Positions 31,111-41,345 of a DNA stretch of 64,000 bases are shown in pieces. Made by a program: the position numbers and the translations under genes. Positions within the stretch are counted from its first letter, which is position 1. Every line of letters starts with the position of its first letter. Source of the DNA: Ichthyophis bannanicus (lineage: Eukaryota; Chordata; Amphibia; Gymnophiona; Ichthyophiidae); the NCBI GenBank assembly GCA_033557465.1, contig JAWIIG010000039.1, forward strand, positions 2,046,001 to 2,110,000, written 5' to 3'. The notes under the pieces were generated by a model, which was not told where the DNA came from, ran no database searches, and saw only the letters and a program-made list of their open reading frames with translations.

Positions 31111-32062
31111 TATGTGTTTGACTGTTGGTATACTAAAGTCGTTCCAGGGGTGATGGATCTTTGCCCAATTAGAGTAGCATATCGAAAGTGAGTGAGTGAG
31201 TGATTGTTTGATTGGTGTGTTTATTATGTGGTTTTCGAATTCTTGGGGTCAAGCTGATTGGTTGTTTGTTGATGGTTGTCTTTAGTGAGTTTTTGAACAA
31301 TATTGAAAAGTTCTCTAGGTTTATTTGCTGCTTTCATGATGAGGTTAGTGTGATGTTGTTTGTGATCATTTATCAATTTGTTGAATTTTGCTGTTCAATT
31401 CTGTATTGATGTAAGGTTTCTAGTGATTTATTTCGTCTCCATTTCCTTTCTAGTCATCTGAGTATGCGCTTGGCTTCTCTAACTAGATTGGAGTACCAAG
31501 GTGCATTACTTCTTCTATGTGTGTATGATTTAACTTTGCTTGGAGCTGCAGGTGCTTTAGATATGGTGTGGTTCCATATATCTATAGTTTGATCTAGATT
31601 TTCACATATCAGAAACACTTGTGGTATTACTTGCTTTAAGAATGCTTCGTTATTGTAGGCTCTGAATCTTCTTGTATGGTTGTTTTATTCAATGTGTTGC
31701 TTTGGGGTTGTTAGGTGTAGGGTGAATGTAAGGGTATGGTGGTCTGATCAAGGGACTGGTGTGGAAATTAAGTGCAAGAATTGATTCAATATAGTGAGTT
31801 GAGCTGGAATGAAGATAAGGTCTTGTGTAGTCCCACGGATGCGACAGGGAGCAATGACCATCTGTCTGTACTCGAGTGCTTCCAGTGCTTTAATAAATGC
31901 TTTAGTATCTTTGCCCAGTGCAGAGGTAAGGTTGTTGTCTCCAAGGGCTATTCACAGTTTATGCTTTTAGCTGAAAGTGCAAATTGATTGATGTATCGCC
32001 GATAAGTGTTCAGTTTTAGTATTAGGCGGCCTGTAAGTGAGGCAAAAGCTGACATAATGGTT

Positions 32063-32590
32063 TCAAATAATCAAGATGCTTGATTCAACGGAGTTGCTCA
32101 AAGAAATAACATTAAATTTGTAGTGTTTTCTGGTCAATATTAGTACCCCTTCACCTCTCTTGCATTTTCTGTGGCAGCTAAAAGCTGTGAAATCTGGTGG
32201 AGTAATTTGATTTAGGACGACTTGATCTGTGTCTGTAAGCCATGTCTCCGTAATGCATATATCATCAAGCTTTTGGTCTAGGATGTAGTCATGGATGGTA
32301 TATGGCTTATTTTTCATTGATCTGGCATTTATTAATGCACAGTTAATCGCAGAGGTAAGGATGGGGTTACTGGAAGCTTTCTGAAATGGCAGTGTCTTAA
32401 CCACCTTGTTTTTATTATGTGGTGTTTGTTGCCTGGTTCGCGGGTGGAGCTGTGGGGCAGTAATCCAGGGTGTATAAAGTAGATATGAAGGCAGGAACAT
32501 GTGAGGTGGTAAGTGAAAGTTATGTCGAGTTTGATGCATCAGTAGTAGTAAAGTGATATATGTTATGAAATATTGGTAAGTGAGAGACAT
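32063..32590 (-). pseudogene. L2 endonuclease N-terminal part
   Basis: 175 open codons including CALINARSMKNKPYTIHDYIL (Asn of the APE-type endonuclease) and DDICITETWLTD (the catalytic Glu), followed by a GEGVLILTRKH block. Downstream endonuclease motifs are not in the same frame. The endonuclease nicks target DNA to prime reverse transcription. Confidence 0.7.
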
Positions 32591-32930
32591 GTCTGCTTTC
32601 CTTTAACTATGTAAGTAACTTTGTGTTTAATTTGTAATACGGTTGGATTGGGTATGTTGCCTGCTTGCGGTCAAATCTCGTAGAGCTCACCTGGTGTGTA
32701 GAAGAGCCAGGGTAGGTGGGTTGAATAACAGGTAGAAGGATCGCGGCTTGGTCTACGATGAAGGTACTTCAGCACGAGAATTCGGATTGGGTTTGCGTTC
32801 TTGACCGAAGTCTTTGCCCAAGATTTTAATGTTTGATGCTATCCACTTCAAGGTTTTTGAAAGTGCCGCCAAAGGGCCCTCTGGCAAGGCCCACAAGCAC
32901 GGGCCCGCAAGGCATGGGCACGCCCGCCAG

Positions 32931-33154
32931 CTCCTTTTAATTTATGCTGCCTGGGTTGAACTGTAGATTCCGATCAGCTGAAGAATCAGAGCGGGGGAGA
33001 TGCTGGCTCAGACTGCGTCTCAAACCCGATTGGGCTTTGCAGCCGTTGGTAGTGCTGTATTCGAAGTGGCTCCCTTTAAGTTATGCTGCCTGAGTTGAAC
33101 TGTAGATTCCAATCAGCTGAAGAATCGGAGCGGGAGAGATGCTGGCTCTGACTG
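32931..33154 (-). repeat. Two tandem monomers in the L2 5' region
   Basis: TTATGCTGCCTGGGTTGAAC, then CAGCTGAAGAATCAGAGCGG (from about 32943) recurs as TTATGCTGCCTGAGTTGAAC, then CAGCTGAAGAATCGGAGCGG (from about 33080) with a period near 138 bp. Tandem 5' monomers act as promoters in some LINEs; here the role is only inferred. Confidence 0.8.
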
Positions 33155-33165
33155 AATACTAGCAC

Positions 33166-33480
33166 AGGTGGCCTAATACGTGCCTACATTTCAGGCACAG
33201 GCATTTATACCAGCCCTAGAGTTGCTGTAAACTGCCAGACCTATATTTTTCAAGTGTGCACATAAATTGTAGTATTTTATAATCTATAAGCATATTTGCA
33301 TGATTCACTCATACCCCAGCCATTTGCATGCCCATCAACAAATTAGGTATGTATGCATATGTAGGTATGCATGTATATTTATACATTTATTTATTTAGTT
33401 ATTTATTTAAAAGAATTTGTATTCTGCTCTCTCTCAAAATCTAGGCAGATTAATTATTTGTTTGTTAGTTTGTTTAAAAA
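33166..33480. other. Unassigned AT-rich sequence with TTTA repeats
   Basis: No coding signal. 33341-33410 has TATGCA/TATGTA and TTTATTTATTTA simple repeats. A possible LINE tail (AAAAGAATTTGTATTCTGCT) lies at about 33410-33430. Confidence 0.4.
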
Positions 33481-34013
33481 GCGTAGTTATCTGTAACAGG
33501 TGTTCTCCAGGTACAGCAGGAATCAGTCCTCACATATGAGTGGCATCGGCACTGAAGAAGCCCGCATTGAGCATTTACCCAGCTTTCAAAGAAAGCCTTT
33601 GGGAATGTTACCATGCATGGTTCCCTTCCCACCCAAGGGTACCATCTTGCTCAGTCAGATAATATAGCTTAAGCAAAAGAACAAAATGTAAAGGAGGCAA
33701 CTCCAAGAGGAGGAGGGAAGGTTGTGAGGACTGATTCCTGTTATCCCTGAAAAAAGCATAGTTACTCACCCGTAACAAGTGATCTCCGGGAACAGCAGGA
33801 ATTTAGTCTTCACAAATGGGTATCGTCGGTACCGATGGAGCCCGCATGGGAAAGCTCCCCAGCGTCCAATAGGAAAGCTTTTGGGAGCATCCCACAGTGC
33901 CTGCGTGCTGCCTTCCTGCCTTTCCCAACTGTCCCTCTCCAGTTGAGTTTAAAGCTGAGAAAAAGAGAGAGGGAAAGAGAAAAAGAGAGAGATACAACTC
34001 CTAGGGGAGGTGG

Positions 34014-34115
34014 GTGGGTTGTGAAGATTAAATTCCTGCTGTTCCCAGAGATCACCTTTTACAGGTGAGTAACTATGCTATCTCCAGAAACAAGCAGGAA
34101 TGTAGTCCTCACATA
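34014..34115 (-). repeat. Internal complementary region of DIRS D
   Basis: GTGAAGATTAAATTCCTGCT, CCCAGAGATCACCTTTTACA and GGTGAGTAACTATGC, then TATCTCCAGAAACAAGCAGG and GTAGTCCTCACATATGGGG. The first half complements D's 3' end, the second the family 5' end. Confidence 0.85.
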
Positions 34116-34232
34116 TGGGGACTCCCTAGCTGCAGATGTTAGGGAGAAGGTCCCAGAAGTTGTGTGCCCCTGTGAAAGGGCTCCACTTCCCCCCATGGAA
34201 CTATGGCATCCTACCAGGGATGGTGGGTTTGA

Positions 34233-36755
34233 TTAAGTATGGAACAGGTGTTGAAGAACAGCCTGACCAAACAAGGCATCCCGGCGGGAGTACTTGTCTA
34301 AGCAGTAATGGGCTGTGAAGGTATGAACCGAAGCCCAAGTAGATGCTTGACAGATGTCGTTGATAGACACAGAGTGAAGATGAGACATAGAGGCTGCCAT
34401 GGCTCTCACATTGTGAACTGTGACATGGCCTTCAAGAGGAAGGTTCTTACTCTCATAGGCAAAAGATATAAACAGTGCAATCCAGCTGGACAGTGTTCTT
34501 TTGGAGACTGTAAGTCCCAAATGACTAGGATCAAAAGCAACAAAGAGATGAGAGGACTTTCTAGGTTGCTGTGTCCTTTGCAAGTAAAAAGCCAAAGCCC
34601 TTTTATAGTCCAAAGTATGAAGATTCCTTTCTGCATTTGAGGCATTAGGCCTTGGGAAGAATACAGGAAGGTAAACTGCTTGGTTTAAATGAAAAGGTGA
34701 TACCACTTTTGGCATAAAGTGTGGATAAGTCCTAAGGACTACCTTATCATGATGGAACCTTGTATGAGGAGGATCAGCCACCAACGCTTGCAATTCACTG
34801 ATGCAATGTGCTGATGTGATTGCAATAAGAAAGAAGATCTTCCAGGAAAGGAATTTAAAAGAGGTAGTAGCTAATGGTTCAAAAGGCAGCTTCATGACCT
34901 GCCCAAGAACCAGATTTAAGTCCCATGCCACCGGTGGTGGCTTAATGGGAGGCTTAGTTAAAAGAAGGCCTCTCATAAATCTCGCTATGAGAGGATGAGA
35001 GGAAATAGTTTGTCCATTTAGAGGCTTGAAAGAAGTTGCAATAGCACTCAAATGAACTCTCACTGAATTGGTCTTAAGCCCTGCATCTGATAAATGAAGG
35101 AGATACTCCAGTAATGATTCCAGAGGTATTGCCAGAGGGTTAAGACCCTTCTGCGAGCACCATATGGTAAACCTTTTCCACTTAAATGCATAAGTGTGTC
35201 TTGTGGAAGGTTTCCTGGAAGCATAAAGGATATCATTTACCTGCTGAGAAAGGTTAAGACCGTGAAGTTCTAGGCTTTCAGTAACCAGGCCCTGAGATGC
35301 AGAGACTGGGGATTGGGATACCACAGCATCCCGTCCTCCAGAGAAAGGAGATTTGGAGCAGATCCTAACTCCAGAGGCGGAGCTTGAGAGAGATGTAGAA
35401 GCAGAGGGTACCACATTTGCCGTGGCCGATGTGGAGCCATGAGAATCATATGACTTGTGTCTCTCTGAAGCTTGAACAGGGTTTTGGGAATTAGGGGAAT
35501 GGGTGGGCAGGCATACAGGAAGTCCTGGCCCCAATGGAGGAGGAACGCATCCCTGGCCTGACAACCCTGAGCTGGAATTCTGGAACAGAATCGGGGAAGT
35601 TTGGCATTCAGCGGACTTGCAAAGAAGTCTATGTCTGGGGTTCCCCAAATTTGAAAACTTTTGGCCACTTGGTCTGCATGGAGAGACCATTCGCGTGGAA
35701 GCAGAACTAGACTGAGTCTGTCTGCCCACGAGTTTTGAATGCCTGGAAGATACACCGCAATGAGATGAATCTGATGCTCTCTGGCGAGGGCCCATAGTCC
35801 CAAAGCTTCGCTGCATAGCGACAGAGAGCCTGTTCTGCCCTGCTTGTTCACATAGAACATGGCTACTTGATTGTCCATTTGAACTAGGACTGTCTTGTAG
35901 CTGAGCTGGGTGTGGAATACTCAAAGAGCAAGGAAGATTGCTCTGAGTTCCAGGAGATTGATGTGTAGATAGGCCTCCTGTGGAGTCCAGGTACCCTGGG
36001 TAGAGAGGCCTTGCAGGTGGGCTCCCCAACCCACCTGTAAGGCATCTGTTGTTAGAGTGGCTTAAGGTGGGGGTTGCTGAAAAGGAGACCCCACCAAAAG
36101 GTTTTGGGGTGACTGCCACCATTGGAGGGACAAAATAAGGTGATCTGAGTTTGCTATTTTGTCTGACAGGCAACCTGACACCTGAGTCCACTGAGTGGAT
36201 AAAGTCCACTGGGCTGCCCTCATATGGAGGCAAGCATAAGGAACCACATGCACGGTGGATGCCATGTGGCCTAGCAACTAAAACATTTCCCGAGCAGTGA
36301 GGTGAGGTTTTAGCACTGCTTGGCAAGCTAACTGCACAATGCGACGGCAGCGGGGCTGTGGAAGGTAGGCCCCTGTCTGTCTGGTATCCAGCAGAGCTCC
36401 TATAAACTCCAGGGACTGAGTGGAAGCAAGGTTGGATTTTGGGAAGTTTATGACAAGTCCCAAATACTGAAGGATGCGCATTTTGTGAGAGAGAGCAACC
36501 CTGGCCTCTGTCTCTGAAGGGGCTCAAATGAGCCAGTCGTCTAAGTAAGGGAAGACGAATATTCCAAGGGTGCAGAGAAATGCTGCCACCACAGCCATGC
36601 ATTTTGTGAACACCCTTGGTGCAGAGGCCAGGCCAAAAGGAAGAACCCTGTATTGGTAGTGCTTCCCTAGAAACACAAAGCGCAGGAACTTTCGGTGAGT
36701 TGGATGGATGAGAACATGAGTGTACGCATCCTTGAGATCTAGAGAACAAAGCCAA
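34233..36755 (-). CDS. Tyrosine recombinase ORF of DIRS D with long open extension across RT-RNase H
   Basis: 840 codons without a stop. The recombinase is the last 350 or so residues, from about 490 (QQVNDILYASRKPSTRHTYAFKW) to the end LQHLFHT. It has the first Arg region (here SAHCISELQAL, where the Arg seen in copies B and F reads Cys), VHNVRAMAASM (His-x-x-Arg) and HYCLDKYSRRDALFG (Tyr codon 34305-34307). Loss of that first Arg suggests an inactive enzyme. The preceding 490 codons overlap RNase H and RT in another frame. They are Ser/Pro/Gln-rich and stay open although the RT frame in the same DNA carries stops. They resemble the matching stretch of copy F along their length. Confidence 0.78.
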   Translation of the reverse strand: MALFSRSQGCVHSCSHPSNSPKVPALCVSREALPIQGSSFWPGLCTKGVHKMHGCGGSISLHPWNIRLPLLRRLAHLSPFRDRGQGCSLSQNAHPSVFGTCHKLPKIQPCFHSVPGVYRSSAGYQTDRGLPSTAPLPSHCAVSLPSSAKTSPHCSGNVLVARPHGIHRACGSLCLPPYEGSPVDFIHSVDSGVRLPVRQNSKLRSPYFVPPMVAVTPKPFGGVSFSATPTLSHSNNRCLTGGLGSPPARPLYPGYLDSTGGLSTHQSPGTQSNLPCSLSIPHPAQLQDSPSSNGQSSSHVLCEQAGQNRLSVAMQRSFGTMGPRQRASDSSHCGVSSRHSKLVGRQTQSSSASTRMVSPCRPSGQKFSNLGNPRHRLLCKSAECQTSPILFQNSSSGLSGQGCVPPPLGPGLPVCLPTHSPNSQNPVQASERHKSYDSHGSTSATANVVPSASTSLSSSASGVRICSKSPFSGGRDAVVSQSPVSASQGLVTESLELHGLNLSQQVNDILYASRKPSTRHTYAFKWKRFTIWCSQKGLNPLAIPLESLLEYLLHLSDAGLKTNSVRVHLSAIATSFKPLNGQTISSHPLIARFMRGLLLTKPPIKPPPVAWDLNLVLGQVMKLPFEPLATTSFKFLSWKIFFLIAITSAHCISELQALVADPPHTRFHHDKVVLRTYPHFMPKVVSPFHLNQAVYLPVFFPRPNASNAERNLHTLDYKRALAFYLQRTQQPRKSSHLFVAFDPSHLGLTVSKRTLSSWIALFISFAYESKNLPLEGHVTVHNVRAMAASMSHLHSVSINDICQASTWASVHTFTAHYCLDKYSRRDALFGQAVLQHLFHT

Positions 36756-37016
36756 TCCTGACTCTGAAGGTATGGCAGCAGAGCTCCTAGAGAAATAATT
36801 TTGAACATCTCTTTGAACAGGAATTTGTTCAATTCTCTGAGGTCTAAAATGGGTCTGTGTCCTCCTGTTTTCTATGGAATAAGGAAATAGGGGGAGTAAA
36901 ACCCTGTACCCCGTTGGGGAATGGGTACCTCTTCTATTGCCCCTTGGGCAAGAAGCACAGTGACCTCTTGACCTAACTGGTCGTTGAGAGAGGTCTGAGA
37001 ATTGAACTGTCTTACC
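35270..37016 (-). pseudogene. RT-RNase H of DIRS D
   Basis: RT pieces: AQGAIEEVPIPQRGTGFYSP (36872-37016), NKFLFKEMFKIISLGALLPY, CSLDLKDAYTHVLIHPTHRK (motif A), LPFGLASAPRVFTKCMA and YLDDWLI (36533-36547), with an in-frame stop directly after it. RNase H: LTTDA near 36040-36050, then DNQVAMFYVNKQGRTGSL and ADRLSLVLLPREW, ending LRAWLLKA at 35270. Stops at 36523, 36277 and 35880 or so break the frame. Confidence 0.75.
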
Positions 37017-37044
37017 ATAAGAACATAAGATATGCCAAGGTCCA

Positions 37045-38726
37045 TCAAGCCCAGTATCCTGTTTCCAACAGTGGCCAATCTAGGTTATATGTACCTAGCA
37101 GTTTCCCCAAAAGACACAGGTTCCACAATGCTTGTAACTGGGTCAAGCATTGATATCCTGGGTTCCTTCTTAATAATGGTTTATGGACCAGGAACTTGTC
37201 CAAACCTTTTTTAAACCCAGCTACACTAACAGTCTTTACTACATCCTCCGGTAACAAATTCCAGAGTTTGATTACACGTTGAGTGAAAATATATTTTCTT
37301 TTATTAGTCTTAAATAGTTTATCTTGTAGCTTCATTGCATATCCCCTAGTCTTTCTATATTCTGATAACGTAAACAATTGATCTACATTTACCCGTTCCA
37401 CTCCGTTCATGAATTTATAGACTTCTATCATATCTCCGCTCAGCCGTCTCTTTTCCAGGTTAAAGAGCCCTAACCTTTTTAGCCTTTCTTCATAGGAGTA
37501 TCCTTCCATCCCCCTTACCATTTTGGTGGCTCTTCTCTGAATCTTTTCTAATAACGCTATATCCTTTTTAAGATACGGCGACCAGAATTGCACACAATAT
37601 TCAAGGTGCGGTCTCACTATGGAACGCATTATAATCTCTTTTGTTTTATTTTCCATTCCTTTCCTTATGATACCTAGCATTCTATTTGCTCTCTTGGCTG
37701 CTGCTGCACACTGGGCCGAGGGTTTTAACATGTTATCCACAATGACGCCTAAATCTTTTTCCTGGGTGGTGGTTCCTAATGTGGAACCTTGCATTGTGTA
37801 ACCATAGTTTGGGTTGTTCTTCCCTAGGTGCATAACTTTGCACTTGTCCACATTAAATTTCATCTGCCACTTTGATGCCCAGTTTTCCAATTTATCAAGA
37901 TCCTCTTGCAATTTTCCACAATCCTCTTGGGTTTTAACAACTTTAAATAGTTTTGTGTCATCTACAAATCTGATAACCTCACTCGTTATTCCACTTTCCA
38001 GGTCTCATTTATGAATATGTCAAAAAGCAGCAGACCCAGCACAGATCCCTGGAGTACACCACTATTCACCTTTCTCCATTGGGAAAATTGGCCATTTAGC
38101 CCAACCCTCTGCTTTCTATCTTTTAACCAGTTCCTGATCCACAGTAGTACACTGCCTCCTATCCCATGACTCTTTAGTTTTGCCAAAAGTCTCTGATGAG
38201 GGACCTTGTCAAAGGCTTTCTGAAAGTCCAGATACACTATATCAACTGACTCACCTTTGTCCACCTGTTTATTCACACTTTCAAAAAAACATAACAGATT
38301 AGCAAGACAAGATCTTCCCTGTCTAAAGCCATGTTGGCTGTTTCCCATTAGGCCATGACTATCTACATGCTGAGTAATTTTATTCTTTATGATGGTTTCT
38401 ACCATTTTTCCCGGTACTGACGTCAGGCTCACTGTTCTGTAGTTTCCCGGATCACCCCTGGAACCCTTTTTATAAATTTGCGTTACATTGGCGATCCTCT
38501 AATCTTCAGGTATTAGAGATGATTTTTATGATAGTTCACAGATTACTAATAGCAGGTCTGCAATCTCATATTTCATTTCTTTCAACACCCTTGGATGTAT
38601 ACCATTCGGCCCAAGTGAAGTGCTACTCTTCAGTTTATCTAATAGTTGTAATACATCTTCCCAATGGATCGATATTTCCTTCAATTCTTCTACATCTTTA
38701 AATACCACTTCAGTCATGGGTAACAT
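37045..38726 (-). pseudogene. CR1 reverse transcriptase
   Basis: It starts near 38726 with EELKEISIHWEDVLQLLDKL and SLGPNGIHPRVLKE. Then KMVETIIKNKITQHVDSHGL, motif A VYLDFQKAFDKVPHQ, motif B SGVLQGSVLGLLLFD and the thumb/C-terminal region from [15 protein letters not shown] to [11 protein letters not shown] one-base insertion near 38000 breaks FINDLESG, and the motif C region at 37955-37970 reads VDDTKLF. Dead copy. Confidence 0.8.
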
Positions 38727-38917
38727 CCCTATATCTTCCTTAGTAAAGACAGAAGCAAAGAATTCATTCAGTCTCTACGCTATCGCCTTGTCGTCTCTTA
38801 GTGCCCCTTTAACTTCTCTATCATCTAATGGACCAACTGACTCTGACAGGTTTTCTGCTACGAATGTACTTGAAAAAATCTTCATTTTGCGTTTTTGCTT
38901 CCGCAGCAAGCTTCTTC

Positions 38918-40078
38918 TCAAATTCTCCCTTTGCCTGCTTTATCAATGCCTTGCATTTGACTTCCCAGTGCTTGTGCTGTTTCCAGGGTTTGTCGTTTGG
39001 CTCTTTTTTTCCATTTCCTGAAAGATGCTTTTTTGGCAACAACAGCCTCTCTGACCTCACCTTTAAACCATGCTGGCAGTTTTTTGGACTTCCTTCCACT
39101 TTTCTTAAAGCGTGGAATACAGCTGGTCTGGGCTTCCAAGATAGTATTTTTCAACACCCAAGCTTGATGTAAGTCTTTAATCTTTGAAACTGCTCCTTTT
39201 AGTTTTTTCTTAACTATTTTCCTCAATTTATCATAGTCTCCCTTTCGAAAGTTAAAAGGTAATACTGTGGATTTCCTTACTATCTCTCCTCCACTAATTA
39301 AATCAAAGGCAATCATGCTATGATCACTATTGCCAAGTGGCCCCAACACCCTTATCTCTTGCACTAGATTTGGTGATCCACTAAGGACCGATCCTCTGGT
39401 CGGTTCATGAACCAGCTGCTCCAAGAAGCAGTCATTTCTGTCATCTAGGAACTTTATCTCACTAGCATGTCCTGCCGTGACACTGACCCATTCGATACCG
39501 GGGTAATTGAAAACACCCATTATTATTACTGCGCTGTAACATTTGTTAGCTTCCTTGATTTCTTTGAGCATTTCATCATCCATTTGTTCATTCTGGCCAG
39601 GCGGTCGATAGTACACCCCCACTGCCATCGCCTTTCCCTTTTTACATGGAATTTCAATCCATAGAGATTCTACAGCAAATTTTGTTTCCTGCAAAACTTT
39701 AATCCTTTCTGACTCAATGCCCTCTCTAACATAGAGCGCAACCCCTCCACCAATTTGATCAGCTCTATCATTACGATATAGTTTGCACCCAGGTATCACA
39801 GTGTCCCACTGGTTGTCCTCCTTCTACCATGTCTCTGATATTCCAATCATATCTAACTTCTCATTTAGTGCTATATATTCCAACTCTCCCATCTTATTTT
39901 TTAGACTTCTATCATTTGCATACAAGCATTTTAGAGACTGTATTTTATTCATATTAATTTGGCTATTGGTAGACATGGGTAATTTGGGATCTTTAAGCTC
40001 TGTCTGCTCCATACTCGAGGGCATTTGGGCTACTTTACTCTTTTTTGGAACCTCTCTGCTTTTGGTAGTATCCTTCAA
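38918..40078 (-). pseudogene. CR1 endonuclease (ORF2 N-terminus)
   Basis: Upstream frame (to 39824): CLYANDRSLKNKMGELEYI and LDMIGISETW with the catalytic Glu; a stop follows near 39820. Downstream frame: QIGGGVALYVREGIESERI, AVGVYYRPPGQNEQMDDEML, MGVFNYPGIEW (the usual Asp of GDFN reads Val), LVHEPTRGSVLSGSPNLVQE and GNSDHSMIAFDL (Asp-His pair). It is an APE-type nicking endonuclease of non-LTR elements with one active-site substitution. Confidence 0.8.
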
Positions 40079-40181
40079 CCATCCGCTCTTGGGCGACTGT
40101 CAGCTTTCCCCTATTATCTAGTTTAAAAGCTGCTCTATCTCCTTTTTAAAGGTTAATGCCAGCAGCCTGGTTCCATCCCTG

Positions 40182-40493
40182 TTAATGTGAAGCCCATCCC
40201 TTCGGAAGAGCCCCTCCTTTCCCCCAGAATGTTCCCCAGTTCCTAACAAATCCAAAACCCTCATCTCTGCACCACTGTCTCATCCACGCATTGAGACTCC
40301 GGAGCTGTGTCTGCCTTTTGGGTCCTGCACGCGGAACAGGAAGCATTTCGGAGAACTCTACCCTGGAATTCCTGGATTTCAACTTCCTACCTAAAAGCCT
40401 AAATTTAGCCTCCAGAACCTCCCTACCACATTTTTCTATGTCATTGGTACCGACATGTACCAAAGACAGCAGGAAAATGTAGGAGAGAGGCAT
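40182..40493 (-). pseudogene. CR1 ORF1 esterase domain, C-terminal fragment
   Basis: It reads VHVGTNDIEKCGREVLEAKF (SGNH block III), SEMLPVPRAGPKRQTQLRSL, NAWMRQWCRDEGFGFVRNWG and ends after FWGKGG. It is cut by 5' truncation of the element and corresponds to residues 200-271 of the plus-strand copy at 52498. Confidence 0.8.
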
Positions 40494-41085
40494 GCTGACA
40501 AAATGAAACTTGTACCCCTCTCTTACAATACACAGTCCAGTTTTCTGCTGTTATCTGATCCCATCTGGGGGCAAAATGACATAACCTTTTTGGGATGGTG
40601 GAGGGTTCTGGGCCATTCAGGGCCAGGAAGGCAAGTTTCTCTACATAGGAGTTAAAGCCCCTGTGGAAGCTGAGTCTGCTGAGCTGGTTGAGGCTTAGCT
40701 GCCTTTGTCTTTCTTTGCCTAGGTTTTTGCTGCTGTCCCTTTTGGGCAGACTGACCTAAACGATGCCCCTGTTGGGTATAGGAGGGATAAAACTTCTTCT
40801 TCTTACTGAAGAATCGTTTCTTAGAGGATTTTTTCCTCGCAGGATCAGCTGTAGATTTAGACAATCTATCCAAAGTGATATTGTTAGCATCTATCTCATT
40901 AGCTTTTTCCTGCCAGTTCTTGCCAAAGAGATTCTCTCCTGTACCCAAATTTCCAAGTCAGATGCCTGGAGCCAGGCAATACTAGGTGCACCTATGGCAA
41001 TGGCAGAGGTTCTGCTTATGCACTCAAAAGCTGCATGATTCACAAACTTGGAAACATCCTGAGCATGTCTGACAAGGGCGAGGTA
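40479..41085 (-). pseudogene. DIRS D: RT upstream region and Gag C-terminal part
   Basis: The Gag frame ending at 40652 reads NLFGKNWQEKANEIDANNIT, LDRLSKSTADPARKKSSKK and a basic Gln-rich tail ending LPQGL. To its left is untranslated or RT N-terminal sequence (40479-40650). A deletion near 40945 has removed the part coding for the LGNIPC segment. Confidence 0.7.
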
Positions 41086-41345
41086 ATCTTATTTATTTAT
41101 TTACATTCTCTTAAATACCGCGCTATTCTACATCAGTGCGGTTTACATTGAACAAACTGAAATTACATAGAACAGGGCATTATAAATTGGAGATAACCAT
41201 TTTACAGGGAACATGGGCTACGGAGGGTTAAGTGGCTTGCCCAAGACCACAAGGAGAACCTGTGGGACTAGAAACCCCAGTCCTTCCGGCCCAAGGTTGC
41301 TGTCCTCTAGTGGGATTTGAACCCCAGACCTTCTGGCCTGAAGTC
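41086..41345 (-). mobile_element. tRNA-derived CORE-like SINE with L2 tail, left part
   Basis: From the right on the minus strand: a tRNA-like B box (GGGGTTCAAATCCC, complement near 41320-41333), then GTGGTCTTGGGCAAGCCACT, resembling the CORE of MIR-type SINEs, then an L2-type 3' end (GTAAACCGCACTGATGTAG, GCGGTATTTAAGAGAATG) and a TAAATA tail. The tRNA-like head with the A box lies at 42609-42655 beyond a nested L2. Confidence 0.75.

Larger units (their letters stand above)
30061..33165 (-). mobile_element. L2-like LINE, 5' and middle part (continues from 19690)
   Basis: The minus strand encodes, from the right, a 5' UTR with two tandem monomers (32931-33154), an endonuclease N-terminus (about 32063-32400) and RT (30418-31110 and on to 30061). 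The order and reading continue into 19070-19690, so the element is close to full length, about 3.7 kb without its insertions. Confidence 0.8.
37017..40478 (-). mobile_element. CR1 LINE (family 1), long 5'-truncated copy
   Basis: The 3' end TAAGAACATAAGATATGCC is at the left. The element runs through RT, endonuclease and into ORF1, where it is truncated within the esterase (VHVGTNDIEKCG). The host DIRS text reads ACTGTCTTACCA before and AGGAGAGAGGCATGC after, continuous with copy A2 at 15790-15815. Length is about 3.46 kb. Confidence 0.9.
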
